The notes under the pieces are model-generated. The model was not told the origin of the DNA, did no database searches, and saw only the letters and a program-made list of their open reading frames with translations. The position numbers and the translations under genes were made by a program. Source: Nematostella vectensis (lineage: Eukaryota; Cnidaria; Anthozoa; Actiniaria; Edwardsiidae). Taken from it: a stretch of DNA of 64,000 bases. Shown here in pieces: positions 38,801-48,860 of this stretch. Within the stretch, counting starts at the first letter, position 1. Each line of letters begins with the position of its first letter. The stretch is taken from NCBI RefSeq assembly GCF_932526225.1, contig NC_064035.1:16044469-16108468 (forward strand), written 5' to 3'.

Positions 38801-41800
38801 TCCCCTCTTAGCTAGGGGTGGACATAGGGGACATGCTCCCCTCTTAGCTAGGGTGGACATAGGGGACATCCTCCCCTCTTAGCTAGGGGTGGACATAGGG
38901 GACACCCTCCCCTCTTAGCTAGGGTGGACATAGGGGACATGCTCCCCTCTTAGCTAGGGGTGGACATAGAGGACATCCTCCCCTCTTAGCTAGGGGTAGA
39001 CATAGGGGACACCCTCCCCTCTTAGCTAGGGTGGACATAGGGGACATGGTCCCCTCTTAGCTAGGGTGGACATAGGGGACATCCTCCCCTCTTAGCTAGG
39101 GGTGGACATAGGGGACATCCACCCCTCTTAGCTAGGGGTGGACATAGGGGACATCCACCCCTCTTAGCCAGGGGTGGACATAGGGGACATGCTCCCCTCT
39201 TAGCTAGGGGTGGACATAGGGGACACCCTCCCCTCTTAGCTAGGGGTGGACATAGGGGACGTCCTCCCCTCTTAGCTAGGGGTGGACATAGGGGACATGC
39301 TCCCCTCTTAGCTAGGGGTGGACGGACATAGGGGACACCCTCCCCTCTTAGCTAGGGGTGGACATAGGGGACATGCTCCCCTCTTAGCTAGTGGTGGACA
39401 TAGGGGACATCCTTCCCTCTTAGCTAGGGGTGGACATAGGGGACATCCTCCCCTCTTAGCCAGGGGTGGACATAGGGGACGCCCTCCCCTCTTAGCTAGG
39501 GGTGGACATAGGGGACGTGCTCCCCTCTTAGCTAGGGGTGGACATAGGGGACATCCTTCCCTCTTAGCTAGGGGTGGACATAGGGGACTCCCTCCCCTCT
39601 TAGCTAGGGGTGGACATAGGGGACGTCCTCCCCTCTTAGCTAGGGGTGGACATAGGGGACATCCTCCCCTCTTAGCTAGGGGTGGACATAGGGGACACCC
39701 TCCCCTCTTAGCTAGGGGTGGACATAGGGGACACCCTCCCCTCTTAGCTAGGGGTGGACATAGGGGACATCCTCCCCTCTTAGCTAGGGGTGGACATAGG
39801 GGACATCCTCCCCTCTTAGCTAGGGGTGGACATAGGGGACGCCCTCCCCTCTTAGCTAGGGGTGGACATAGGGGACGTGCTCCCCTCTTAGCTAGGGGTG
39901 GACATAGGGGACATTCTTCCCTCTTAGCTAGGGGTGGACATAGGGGACGCCTTCCCCTCTTAGCTAGGGGTGGACATAGGGGACGTGCTCCCCTCTTAGC
40001 TAGGGGTGGACATAGGGGACATCCTTCCCTCTTAGCTAGGGGTGGACATAGGGGACTCCCTCCCCTCTTAGCTAGGGGTGGACATAGGGGACGTCCTCCC
40101 CTCTTAGCTAGGGGTGGACATAGGGGACATCCTCCCCTCTTAGCTAGGGGTGGACATAGGGGACACCCTCCCCTCTTAGCTAGGGGTGGACATAGGGGAC
40201 ACCCTCCCCTCTTAGCTAGGGGTGGACATAGGGGACATCCTCCCCTCTTAGCTAGGGGTGGACATAGGGGACATCCTCCCCTCTTAGCTAGGGGTGGACA
40301 TAGGGGACGCCCTCCCCTCTTAGCTAGGGGTGGACATAGGGGACGTGCTCCCCTCTTAGCTAGGGGTGGACATAGGGGACATTCTTCCCTCTTAGCTAGG
40401 GGTGGACATAGGGGACGCCTTCCCCTCTTAGCTAGGGGTGGACATAGGGAACATCCTCCCCTCTTAGCTAGGGGTGGACATAGGGGACGCCCTCCCCTCT
40501 TAGCTAGGGGTGGACATAGGGGACATGCTCCCCTCTTAGCTAGGGGTGGACATAGGAGACATGCTCCCCTCTTAGCTAGGGGTGGACATAGGGGACATGC
40601 TCCCCTCTTAGCTAGGGGTAGACATAGGGGACATGCTCCCCTCTTAGCTAGGGGTGGACATAGGGGACACCCTCCCCTCTTAGCTAGGGGTGGACATAGG
40701 GGACATGCTCCCCTCTTAGCTAGGGTGGACATAGGGGACATCCACCCATCTTAGCTAGGGGTGGACATAGGGGACATCCTCCCCTCTTAGCTAGGGGTGG
40801 ACATAGGGGACATCCTCCCCTCTTAGCTAGGGGTGGACATAGGGGACATCCTTCCCTCTTAGCTAGGGGTGGACATAGGGGACATGCTCCCCTCTTAGCT
40901 AGGGGTGGACATAGGGGACGCCCTCCCCTCTTAGCTAGGGGTGGACATAGGGGACACCCTCCCCTCTTAGCTAGGGGTGGACATAGGGGACATCCTCCCC
41001 TCTTAGCTAGGGGTGGACATAGGGGACGTGCTCCCCTCTTAGCTAGGGGTGGACATAGGGGACATCCTCCCCTCTTAGCTAGGGGTGGACATAGGGGACG
41101 TGCTTCCCTCTTAGCTAGGGGTGGACATAGGGGACATCCTCCCCTCTTAGCTAGGGGTGGACATAGGGGACATCCTCCCCTCTTAGCTAGGGGTGGACAT
41201 AAGGGACATCCTCCCCTCTTAGCTAGGGGTGGACATAGGGGACACCCTCCCCTCTTAGCTAAGTGTGGGCATAAAAGACGTGCTCCCCTCCTAGCTAGGG
41301 ATAGGGAAATGGACCTATGAAATGTGCTTCCTCTTCCTTGCTAACAAAAAAAACTTTTAGAATTGAAGAATTACAAATGCTAACATTGTTTTTACATTAC
41401 CTATTCATGCGCAACCTTCTTGGGAAATCCTGGATATGAATGACCCGTTTTTGGTATACTACAACCTATCCTTAGATCCTACTGAACTCTATAAGTGATG
41501 TGATGCTAATACTTACAGTTAAATAAAGGGACACTTTCTGGCCATTTGCGGTCATAAATTCACTGGGGGGTATGCTCTAAAGGCATCATAGAAAGAAGGG
41601 TTAGATGAAAGAAGTTCAAACAAATTACAATTTAATAATTTTAAGATCGAAATAATCATATGATTCCCATGGGTATCATTTTCCCCATCTCTATGTCTTG
41701 ATAAATGTTACTGGTTCCAGTTTATACCTATGATGTTCTAAAAATACCAAAGGGTTTCACGATTTTGGGGCATTTTCTGGTTTACAGTTCCTGACATACT

Positions 41801-42997
41801 TAATCATCAATCGCAATCGATACCAATCATTAGTAATCTATAACAATCGATTGATTGATATTGGAAATTGATGGCCGATCGATAACCAAGGTATTTGTGA
41901 CCTTTTATCCATTGATATTGATTGATGATCGATTTTCATCTATTGATGATCGATTGTTATTGATTAACCCTTGATAATAGGGCTTAGGGTGGCTTGATAT
42001 GTCAACAAAACATTGCTAGGCTGGAGATGTCTTTGAAGCATGATCATTTGTTAATCCGTATAAACCTGTTATTATTATATCATAGTTGTCCTAATACAGT
42101 ACCTATATGCAATACCATTAATGTTATATGGGAATGCGAATAAAATATATTACGTTATATGATGTGTTCGAGTCTTGGAACAGCTTTTCTATGTAAGCTG
42201 CATTATGTAAAGAGTTTTGCTATCAGTAAAAACATAAAATTGGTACTGGCAATGCTGCGTTTCGATTATGCAAGTTTGGGTGCGGCAAGATTACAAGAGC
42301 AAAATTAAGATCCAGTTCGAGTGAACATTTGGATAAACCAAGGTTGCAGAAAGCCGGTTTCTTTTTTCGCAAAACTTTGAAAGTGGTGCGAAGTGGAGAG
42401 GGGAGAGGATATTTTAGCAAATTGGAGTTATGACAGCATTCTATAGTTTCTACCCACAAGGGCTCCAGGAGGTCAAAACTGCAGAATACCTGTCCACTTA
42501 TTTGCATTTTCCTTGTGTTCACTGCCTCGTTCTATAGAAATCGAGGTGTGGAGTCTCATTGTTAACTCTTTGTGGGTATTCTGCGGTTGCTACCCTTTAT
42601 AAGCCTTTTCAGGAAACACAAACAAAATTTCTTTACCTGAACTGCTTAGGGTAAACCTTCTTCCAACATAAAGTTAAACCTTTTCTGGAAACACAAACAA
42701 AATTTCTTTACCTGAGCTGCTAAGGGTAAACCTTCTTCCAACATAAAGTTAAACGACTCAATGTGAGGACGGACAAGGTCTTGGATCGACTGGAAAATAA
42801 ACATCACAACATTTGATGGATACATTCACGGAAAGACTCAACTTTCGGATACAACATTAACAAATACATGAAATACAAAGGGAATTCAACATGCTGTCTA
42901 CCTGTTTCTGGGTGTCTGACAGTCTGCCATAGTTCTTTAAGGTTAAATTCTTCAGAGATGGCAAAGCTTGACCTGTATCTCCACGCTCGGGAGCCAT
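14804..42997 (-). CDS. POLR1B: RNA polymerase I second-largest subunit RPA2/POLR1B (34 exons, 1149 aa)
   Basis: It forms half of the catalytic centre of nucleolar Pol I, which makes the large rRNA precursor. I placed 34 exons; all phases join and total 3450 nt, 1149 residues against about 1135 in human. Diagnostic motifs are [11 protein letters not shown] (near residue 498), [14 protein letters not shown] (from 753), the hybrid-binding [17 protein letters not shown] (from 880), [20 protein letters not shown], and a C-terminal zinc ribbon with C1075, C1078, C1106 and C1109. Similarity is to the Pol I paralogue rather than Pol II or III, judged from [16 protein letters not shown] and TPQSPLVRP contexts. 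The start [10 protein letters not shown] lies just downstream of a CCAAT/E-box promoter shared with gamma-tubulin. Exons 31-34 are duplicated to the left. Confidence 0.95.
15066..15850. mobile_element. Adjacent MITEs families 1 and 2 in POLR1B intron 33
   Basis: Family 1 is at 15066-15310 (TTAA at 15062 and 15312) and family 2 at 15312-15850 (TTTAAA at its right end). The pair fills most of the intron between exons 33 and 34 of the functional gene and begins 26 bp from the exon 34 acceptor, so the pyrimidine tract lies just outside the element. Confidence 0.75.
16440..16767. repeat. 82-bp tandem repeat x4 carrying the exon 32 5' splice site
   Basis: Four units of 82 bp, from GTCAATCGTGAGGTGAAG to CCATACCTGGAC. 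On the minus strand each unit holds GTCCAG|gtatgg, the last six bases of POLR1B exon 32 plus a donor. The real donor is at 16761/16762 (gtaagg); decoys lie at 16516, 16598 and 16680. The duplicated locus at 8956-9034 has one unit only, so expansion followed or was lost after the segmental duplication. Confidence 0.9.
16990..17125. repeat. CCAAT-bearing intronic repeat, diverged member
   Basis: It contains the stretches GTCAGAACGTTGT, CACGTGACCAAG and AGCCAATCAGATGACACGCA, shared with the repeats at 17851-18045 and 18452-18646 and with the duplicate at about 9257-9393. It lies in POLR1B intron 31. No gene is present. Confidence 0.55.
17851..18646. repeat. Direct repeat pair (about 195 bp) with CCAAT and CRE motifs flanking exon 30
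   Basis: Units are 17851-18045 and 18452-18646, about 90% alike by eye. Each ends in AGCCAATCAG followed by GATGACGTCATC, a perfect CRE-like palindrome. POLR1B exon 30 (18086-18211) lies between them. The layout resembles a pair of terminal repeats or promoter-like fragments, but the roughly 400-bp interior is a host exon and intron, so a single inserted element is unlikely. Confidence 0.6.
18647..19769. other. POLR1B intron 29, no further gene seen
   Basis: The sequence is AT-rich with a G run near 19551-19562. No open frame here resembles a protein I know, and no repeat with both ends was recognised. Confidence 0.4.
22545..23650. repeat. 25-bp AT-rich satellite (over 40 units) in POLR1B intron 23
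   Basis: The unit is close to CAGTATTGGTATGAAATATA plus TATTT, with 23-24 bp variants in which TATATTTCAG becomes TAATTTCGG. It fills almost the whole intron and ends about 20 bp before the donor of exon 23 at 23668/23669. No function is assigned. Confidence 0.9.
24270..25330. repeat. About 77-bp tandem repeat (about 12 units) carrying the exon 21 5' splice site
   Basis: Each unit contains, on the minus strand, AACATGTACCAGTGTCAG|gtaag, the last 18 bases of POLR1B exon 21 (NMYQCQ) and its donor. The true exon-donor boundary is at 25322/25323; further copies occur roughly every 77 bp to about 24357. A longer piece of exon 21 recurs at 24420-24450. The array lies in intron 21, ending about 170 bp from exon 22. 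Confidence 0.9.
25593..25945. mobile_element. 353-bp inverted-repeat element (CCGTAWTTACCCACGTATAA type)
   Basis: The ends are TACCGTATTTACCCACGTAT and its imperfect complement ATACGTGGGTAATTACGGTA, consistent with a TA target site. It lies in POLR1B intron 20. Elements with such ends are widespread in animal genomes; family assignment is by memory only. No transposase is present. Confidence 0.65.
26487..27548. mobile_element. Complete 1.06-kb foldback element with TTAA target duplication
   Basis: It is flanked by TTAA at 26483-26486 and 27549-27552. The ends GGAGATTCGATACAGT and its complement continue into inverted arms of about 350 bp, including TGTTCGCTACAGGG, CTTGGTCGAC-like and TTCAGGGGCG-like blocks. 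The open frame 26861-27145 resembles no transposase. It lies in POLR1B intron 19. It is the reference full-length copy for the truncated copies at 680-1788, 6304, 7108 and 13330. Confidence 0.85.
29216..32130. other. POLR1B intron 15 (2.9 kb), mostly unassigned
   Basis: Apart from the inverted-repeat element at 30367-31051 I see no gene. An open frame at 29520-29828 (-, 102 residues) lacks a recognisable motif. AT-rich sequence prevails. Confidence 0.4.
30367..31051. mobile_element. About 685-bp inverted-repeat element with subterminal AACCTAGGTT boxes, copy 1
   Basis: The ends TGCTGTGTTTACACTTGAGC and the complement TTAAGTGTAAACACAGCA are inverted. Inside each end are several near-copies of the palindrome AACCTAGGTT. 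A second copy at about 36465-37206 has the same ends. TA-rich flanks suggest a TA or TWA target site. No transposase frame is visible, so it is non-autonomous. Confidence 0.8.
34691..35010. repeat. 15-bp minisatellite (about 21 units) in POLR1B intron 8
   Basis: The unit is GGCGTCTACTGTAAT with variants (GTCGACTGTAAT, GTGTACTGTAAT). Because 15 is a multiple of three, two plus-strand frames stay open. Those frames are low-complexity by-products, not genes. Confidence 0.92.
36465..37206. mobile_element. About 742-bp inverted-repeat element with AACCTAGGTT boxes, copy 2, with nested insertion
   Basis: It is the same family as 30367-31051, lies in POLR1B intron 5, and is flanked by TAA on both sides. 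It is longer because a roughly 50-bp sequence is inserted at 36769-36820. Confidence 0.8.
36769..36820. mobile_element. Tiny (50-52 bp) nested inverted-repeat insertion
   Basis: The ends CTACCCTGGTTC and GAACCAGGGTAG are perfect 12-bp inverted repeats. CATTTTG (up to CATTTTGCT) is repeated on both sides, and the empty site is preserved in the sister element (CACATTTTGCTGGAC near 30663). This shows a true insertion of a minimal element. Confidence 0.75.
37900..41300. repeat. 36-bp minisatellite, about 90 units, 3.4 kb, in POLR1B intron 3
   Basis: The unit is close to GGGGTGGACATAGGGGACAT followed by CCTCCCCTCTTAGCTA. Each unit holds a near-palindrome centred on TTAGCTAGG between C and G runs. 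Because 36 is divisible by three, frames of 477-478 codons stay open on both strands (39308-40754). Larger blocks also recur (39480-39960 resembles 39960-40430), showing higher-order duplication. A few units have lost a base or have a shortened 5' part. Confidence 0.95.
41800..41970. repeat. ATCGAT-rich low-complexity stretch
   Basis: It is dense in ATCGATTG and CAATCGAT in both orientations, so it can fold in several ways. It lies in POLR1B intron 2. No function is assigned. Confidence 0.5.
42604..42753. repeat. 75-bp tandem duplication of the POLR1B exon 2 end and 5' splice site
   Basis: Units are 42604-42678 and 42679-42753. The right unit overlaps exon 2 (42712-42789) and its donor; the left unit copies the last 42 coding bases and a second donor ending at 42637. 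The decoy coding copy has TTAGCA changed to TAAGCA, putting a stop in frame. Use of the decoy would therefore truncate the protein. Confidence 0.9.
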
Positions 42998-43171
42998 GTT
43001 AGATTTCTCTCCACGTGAGAGCTCAGGCACTCTCGGCCAATAAAACACAGGGAAACCATACATATCTTACAGGTCAGCGGTTTCCCAAATTGGTTTGTGT
43101 TTTTGCCGCCATTTTCGACAGCGATGTATAAAAACAAGGAAAACTGAATTTATTTAGAAAGTTCTGACAAG
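42998..43171. promoter_or_regulatory. Bidirectional promoter between POLR1B and gamma-tubulin
   Basis: Only 174 bp separate the two start codons. It contains CCAAT on + (43037-43041) and ATTGG, i.e. CCAAT on - (43088-43092), an E-box CACGTG (43012-43017, 15 bp before the POLR1B ATG) and GCCGCCATTTT (43105-43115), a YY1-type motif. No TATA box is clear. Opposed CCAAT boxes are typical of NF-Y-type bidirectional housekeeping promoters. Confidence 0.75.
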
Positions 43172-46100
43172 ATGCCGCGGGAAATCATTACCCTACAGAT
43201 TGGCCAATGTGGCAATCAAAGTAAGACGTTGTTGTGGGTCACAACCTCTATTATTTTTGTCTTATTTGGCTGTCAACTATAATTCTGAATTTGTTGTTTG
43301 TCATTCTTGCTACAGTTGGAATGGAGTTTTGGAAGCAGCTATGTGCCGAACACGGAATACGGTCGGGTTAGTATTTATTATTATTAATCGACTCATTAAT
43401 CGTAATATAGACATGATGAAACGGATGCAAAAAAAGTGATGCTGTCTACATCTACATATTAAATTTGCAGCATCTTTCGACATTATGCAAATAAGCTTAA
43501 ACAAAGGAGAAAATAAATAAATAAGGAAAGCAAGTTTATTTGTATTTTAAAGTACGATTGGGGCTATATCTGACCTTGAAATATTGTTTTAAGGGGAGGG
43601 GGTACAATCCAGAAACGTTGTGAATATATTTGAGTGCAAAGCCAGGCCTTAATGGGTAATTCCAGAAAATGTCTGTACCCCAATGACGAGTGGCATTTTG
43701 GAATTCTGAAAGCACAGGGGTTGCCAAGTTCGGAATTCCAAAAGCCCGGGGGTTGGCGATTTTGGAATTCCAAAAGCATGGGGAGGTTACAAAGTATAGA
43801 ATTCCTGGGGTGTGGGAGGTTGAGAAGGGAATCGGAACGGAATTTGCATCTTTCCGAAGTCGCACAAAGAAACTAATAAGCATCCAAGATGATAAAGTGG
43901 TGTGGAATCTCTCTTGTTCCTATCTAGAGTGTCGCTACAGTTTTTATCTCTGATTTGTTTATGGGGTCTAGAGATCAACCAAGCCCAAGCGAAATTCATT
44001 TGCTGGCAAACTAAAAAATAAAAGATACTGATTGGTTCGGCTCTGTTTGTACAATCAATTAAAAACTCACTCGGCCATCTCGCTTTCGAGCGCGTTTGCA
44101 TCATTAAAACAAAACAGTCTATAAGTTTTAGTTTGTAGCTTTTTCGATGGAAACAAAATCTTGAGGATCACTTACGACATGCTCGAGGATCACTTACGAC
44201 ATGCTCGAGGAGCCAGCGTACTTTGTGAGCGCTCCAAAAGGTGATGATAGTGACAGCGTATTGTATGTTGAATTATTATTTTTTTACTTTTGAGTACAAA
44301 TAAATAGCATTTTGCATGTAAATAGTGACTCCCCATTTAATTTGCACTTTAAATAACTTATTAATTAAATAACTTAAATAACTTTAAATAACTTAATCGT
44401 TATTGTATTTTCTTAAAATTAAAAAAAAAAGATTTCCGGAGGGCAGGGGGGGTCTTGCCAAGAAATTGGAATTCTGGAAGCATAGGGGAGTAAGGTGGTT
44501 CGGAAATCATAAAGCACAGGGGGGGGGGGGGCTGAGCATTTCAGAATTTTCAGAAGCATGGGGGGGGGGGGGGGGGGAAACGAAGCCCCCTGTTATGGGT
44601 GTACAGAAAGCCCCCTGTTATGGGTGTACAGAAAGCCCCCCGTTATGGGGTCCGTAAATTTTTTGGAATTACCCAATTGGGCCTCACTCACCCTGCTATG
44701 ACCCTGAAACTAAGTGTAATGTAGGCTGATTCATACATCACACTACTGCCAATGTCAAATCTAATTGTAATTATATTTGTATTCACACAATAAATTTAGG
44801 TCGACATTGATTCAGATGTTGCATTAAATGAGTCACGCTCAATAGGTTGCAAGTAGTTCAAGTTGACTTAATGTGGAGTACCTGTTGCACAAAATCAAAA
44901 TAGTTATGGGATTTCATTCGGCAAGTCAAAAGCTCATAAAACATTTAAATAAGCATCAACTTGTGCATGCCCACTCAGCGCCTTCACAAAATTAAATATT
45001 TTGTGCCAAACTTGATTCAGATGTTCATGTACCCAATCCAAACAATAAGATTTCACATGCCAGGGGAATGACGGATGAATCAGGCCTCACTTATAACGCA
45101 GCTTTATAAATTGCTTATGTAAAACATTTCTTGGATTTTTTTTTTTGAAGATGGAATCCTTGAAGACTTTGCTACTGATGGTACGGACAGAAAAGATGTG
45201 TTCTTCTACCAGGTGAGTTGAACTTCATCAAGTCTTTTTCTATTCTCATCATGATATCTTCCTATACATAACTCATTTAATTAATCATTTTGTTTGGTCC
45301 TTTTAGGCTGATGACGAACACTATATCCCCAGAGCTGTCTTACTTGACCTAGAGCCAAGGGTGACACTTACTTTTATTAAAAAAAATTAGTTTGAATTAA
45401 AAATCCAATTGATAGATAAAACTAGAGAGGTGAAATATTGTGTATTATCATTGTAAGATGAAGTGTAAGAGGTAAAGATTTAGTTGTTGCTAAAGCATGT
45501 TATTCTATTCTCAGGTCATTGATACTATCATGTCATCTCCATTTGCTAACTTGTATAACCCTGAGAACATCTTCACTTCCAAGCACGGGGGTGGGGCAGG
45601 CAACAATTGGGCCAGTGGCTTTTCTCAGGTATGGAGTTGATTGCAGTGATACAGTTTTACAGTGATACCACAAACTATGTATCAGTAAAATTGCTCAATG
45701 GAGGTGTTTTAATACAACATTTTTGTGAAATGCTGTGTGTTTATTTTTCATAAATATCATCACTCTGCATCATAAGGTATACTTATAAATTACATCAAAT
45801 CACATTTATTGGATTAGCTTATTATACTTCTTTATTGTATTTTTTTTTTTACTATTTCTAACAGGCTGAACGACTTCATGAGGAGGTCTTTGACATTATT
45901 GACAGGGAGGCAGACGGAAGTGATAGTTTGGAGGTTTGTGTATTTCTGTTTTATTATGAATGTATGGTGTATGCCACTTGATGACACCTTGCTGACCTTA
46001 AATGTTTTCCATGTCTTTCTCTCTTAAAAAAAGGGGCACATATCCCTTTCCCCACCCTTGGCTATACCATCATTAAAGTGTTTACGAAATGAATAATGCA

Positions 46101-48860
46101 GACATGCATTCTTGTAAAAAAAATAGGTATCTGTGGTTAGGAACTGTTTGCTTTTCAAAAGTTCTGTTTTGAACAAGGGAGAAGTAGCCTGCTTATAAGA
46201 ATACCCAAAGATTTGGTGTTTTTTTATTCTCTTTTGTCATTTTGAAAGTATTCTTTGGGTTGATTTTTTAGGGTTTTGTTATGTGTCATTCTATTGCTGG
46301 AGGAACTGGATCAGGCATGGGGTCCTATCTTCTGGAGAAACTCAATGACAGGTGCATAGACAGTCTACAGTACTTTTACATGCATTATATATAAGGTTAT
46401 ATATCCTGAATTTACGTAACATGCACCATATACTGTGTTATGCATCCAGCCTTTGCTGAATTTGGATGATCATTAATTTCTCAGATATCCCAAAAAGCTT
46501 ATCCAAACCTACTCAGTGTTTCCACAACAAGTAAGTTCAAATACAGATAGTATAAAGCATTACTAAACTAATGCTTTGATATAAATGCATGCTTTATACT
46601 GCGGGAATTTTGCTTGCATGCAGTATTCAGTGTTTTGGGTCATCAGGCGGATGTTGGTGTGGAGAAAAATGATGGCATCTGAGCAGTAAATGTATATTTT
46701 TCGCGATAAAAACACAGAATACCACCTGCAAGTAAGCAAATCCAAAATTAATTTTAAAATAAATTCTAAATTTATTTCTGCAATATGCTGTTGCCAAAAC
46801 TTTTCCATTGCTTCATTAACCTTGTCAATGGCAAATTCTTGTACCCTCTGATAATCTTTTGCTCCTTGTTTGATCGGTACTTATTGCAACGAGGTGGAGT
46901 TCTCCTTATAAATTCTTCTCTTCTGTTGCTTTATAGGAAGATATCAGTGATGTAGTTGTCCAACCCTACAACTCAATTCTCACATTAAAGAGACTCACTC
47001 AGAATGCTGACTGTGTGGTATGTACCTAACTCTTCATTTCGTTTCTATTTTCATTTGAATTGTATATCAATTGATCAGTTCATGGTTTTGTAGGTAGTCC
47101 TAGACAACACTGCACTTAATAGGATAGCAGCAGATCGTCTGCGCATTCCCAACCCAACATTTTCCCAAGTCAATCAGCTAGTATCTACTATTATGGCTAC
47201 CAGTACAACAACTCTAAGATATCCAGGTATTCTTTTGTACATTTTCCATAAAGTGCACTCCCCACATGTGGCTGTTATGTTGTTCTTACTGTACCTTTTT
47301 TTTAAATCTTTGGTCATAGTTTGCTATGTACTGCTATCATTGACACTAAATGTGTTTTAGGCTATATGAACAATGACCTGATTGGCTTGATTGCGTCTCT
47401 TATTCCTACGCCAAGATTGCACTTTCTCATGACTGGCTATACACCCCTTACTACAGATCAAAAGGTAACATTTACCAACAGACTTCCCATATGCCTATAT
47501 TTGATGTCATCACTATCACCACAATTTATACTTGTGATCCATTTCAGGTTGCTAGTGTCCGTAAGACTACTGTACTGGATGTTATGAGAAGATTACTTCA
47601 GGTAGTTAATCTTGTATCATATTCTTTTAATGCATGTTTACTTTACAAAATATAATCTTTATCAAGAGCTACTGTATTACGGAATACCTTTGAATGTAGT
47701 TAAAATACTGTAGCATAGCTACTTTAATTTATATTTTCTCTAACAGCCCAAGAATGTAATGGTCTCAACTCTGAGGGACCGCAAGCGTAATCACTGCTAC
47801 ATCTCCATTCTAAATATAATTCAGGGTGAAGTTGACCCCACACAGGTATGCTTTAAATTCCTTGTATGGCAAGAGCTTTGAGCTACTGTTTTACCAAGTA
47901 TTGATTTAACTATTATTAATGACAGGTACATAAAAGTTTACAAAGAATAAGAGAAAGAAAGCTTGCCGAGTTCATTCCATGGGGGCCTGCAAGTATTCAG
48001 GTATGATGGACAGACAGACAAACATAGAGACAGATTGACTGAGACAGACAGACTTGTATCTATCACTAGACAAGCTGGATAGATGGATTGACAGACAGAT
48101 AATAACAAGGACATTGACACCTTCTATTCTGCTAAAGGTTAAAAAAATTGTATTCAAATTCAATGCATTCTTTATAGGTAGCTCTATCTCGAAAGTCCCC
48201 ATATGTACAGACAGCACACCGTGTCAGTGGTCTTATGCTTGCCAATCACACCAGCATCTCGACAGTAAGTATCTAAGGTTTTGACTTTGAAAAGATAGAA
48301 AAAATGTTTCATAACTGAATTACAATTTTTCTGTTTAGGTCTTTGAAAAGAACTGCAAGCTCTATGACAAACTGCGGAAACGAGAAGCATTCTTGGAAAA
48401 CTACAAGAAAGAGGATATTTTTAAGGAAAACTTAGATGAGCTGGACAACTCAAGGTACCCTTATTACAACCCCTTCACTGTGGTCATAGAATTTAAAGAT
48501 TAGCCCCGTTTTGATGAGGTTAGCTTTTATCCCAAATATAGTCTATAAAAATGACTTACCTTTCCTTTTTTTGATGATTGCATACTGTAGGGTGAATCAA
48601 AACTTTTACTCCCACTGTTTTCATATTTGTAGAGAGGTAGTGCAGCAGTTGATTGATGAGTACCAAGCAGCATCAAAGGCAGATTACATTACCTGGGGAG
48701 CACAAAAGGTATTTTATACTAGTGTCAGATTTTCTTCTAAATTCACTTGAATAATACTGTATGATCTGTGTATGTGTATCTGTATGTATGTGTGTTTATC
48801 TAAACTAACTTACCCTTTCCTGTTTCCCCGCAGGGATCATCTGAAGTTTCCAAAGTTTAG
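43172..48860 (+). CDS. TUBG1: Gamma-tubulin (18 exons, 458 aa)
   Basis: It nucleates microtubules in the gamma-tubulin ring complex at centrosomes and basal bodies. Exons: 43172-43220, 43316-43366, 45151-45212, 45307-45360, 45515-45628, 45865-45933, 46272-46351, 46485-46530, 46937-47017, 47094-47226, 47361-47464, 47548-47601, 47747-47845, 47926-48000, 48178-48264, 48339-48454, 48633-48708, 48834-48860. Phases agree; 1377 nt. The start is [31 protein letters not shown] lies near residues 96-110 and the tubulin GTP signature GGTGSG at 143-148. Length is close to human TUBG1 (451). Exon 2 uses donor gttagt, chosen because only it restores the frame. Confidence 0.97.
43640..44690. mobile_element. 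Probable 1-kb inverted-repeat element in gamma-tubulin intron 2
   Basis: TGGGTAATTCCAGAAAAT at about 43653 and its complement around 44655-44675 (TTTTTGGAATTACCCA) form terminal inverted repeats extended by ACCCC/GGGGT and AGGCC-like ends. The interior has repeated GGAATTCYRRAAGCAYGGGG units, G runs (44519-44531, 44560-44577) and a 25-bp tandem duplication at 44162-44213. No transposase is visible. Confidence 0.5.

Larger units (their letters stand above)
32131..42997 (-). other. POLR1B: POLR1B exons 1-15 (exon map)
   Basis: Exons in order: 42902-42997, 42712-42789, 41517-41576, 37555-37629, 37363-37482, 36178-36243, 35420-35494, 35210-35308, 34500-34595, 34308-34384, 33657-33730, 33453-33525, 33302-33355, 32679-32796, 32131-32218. 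They encode the protrusion and lobe. Recognisable stretches are [20 protein letters not shown] (exon 7), [20 protein letters not shown] (8) and [14 protein letters not shown] (14). The donor of exon 12 is gttagt. Intron 3 carries the 36-bp minisatellite. Confidence 0.9.

Noticed and set aside
39308-40754. Opposed open frames of 477 and 478 codons ([12 protein letters not shown]-type and [12 protein letters not shown]-type repeats)
   Set aside because: They are forced by a 36-bp minisatellite inside a POLR1B intron; both strands are open equally, there is no unique sequence, and the array has frameshifts on both sides.
37900-41300. CRISPR-like regular array
   Set aside because: Units are contiguous 36-bp repeats with no unique spacers, in an intron of an animal gene; it is a minisatellite.
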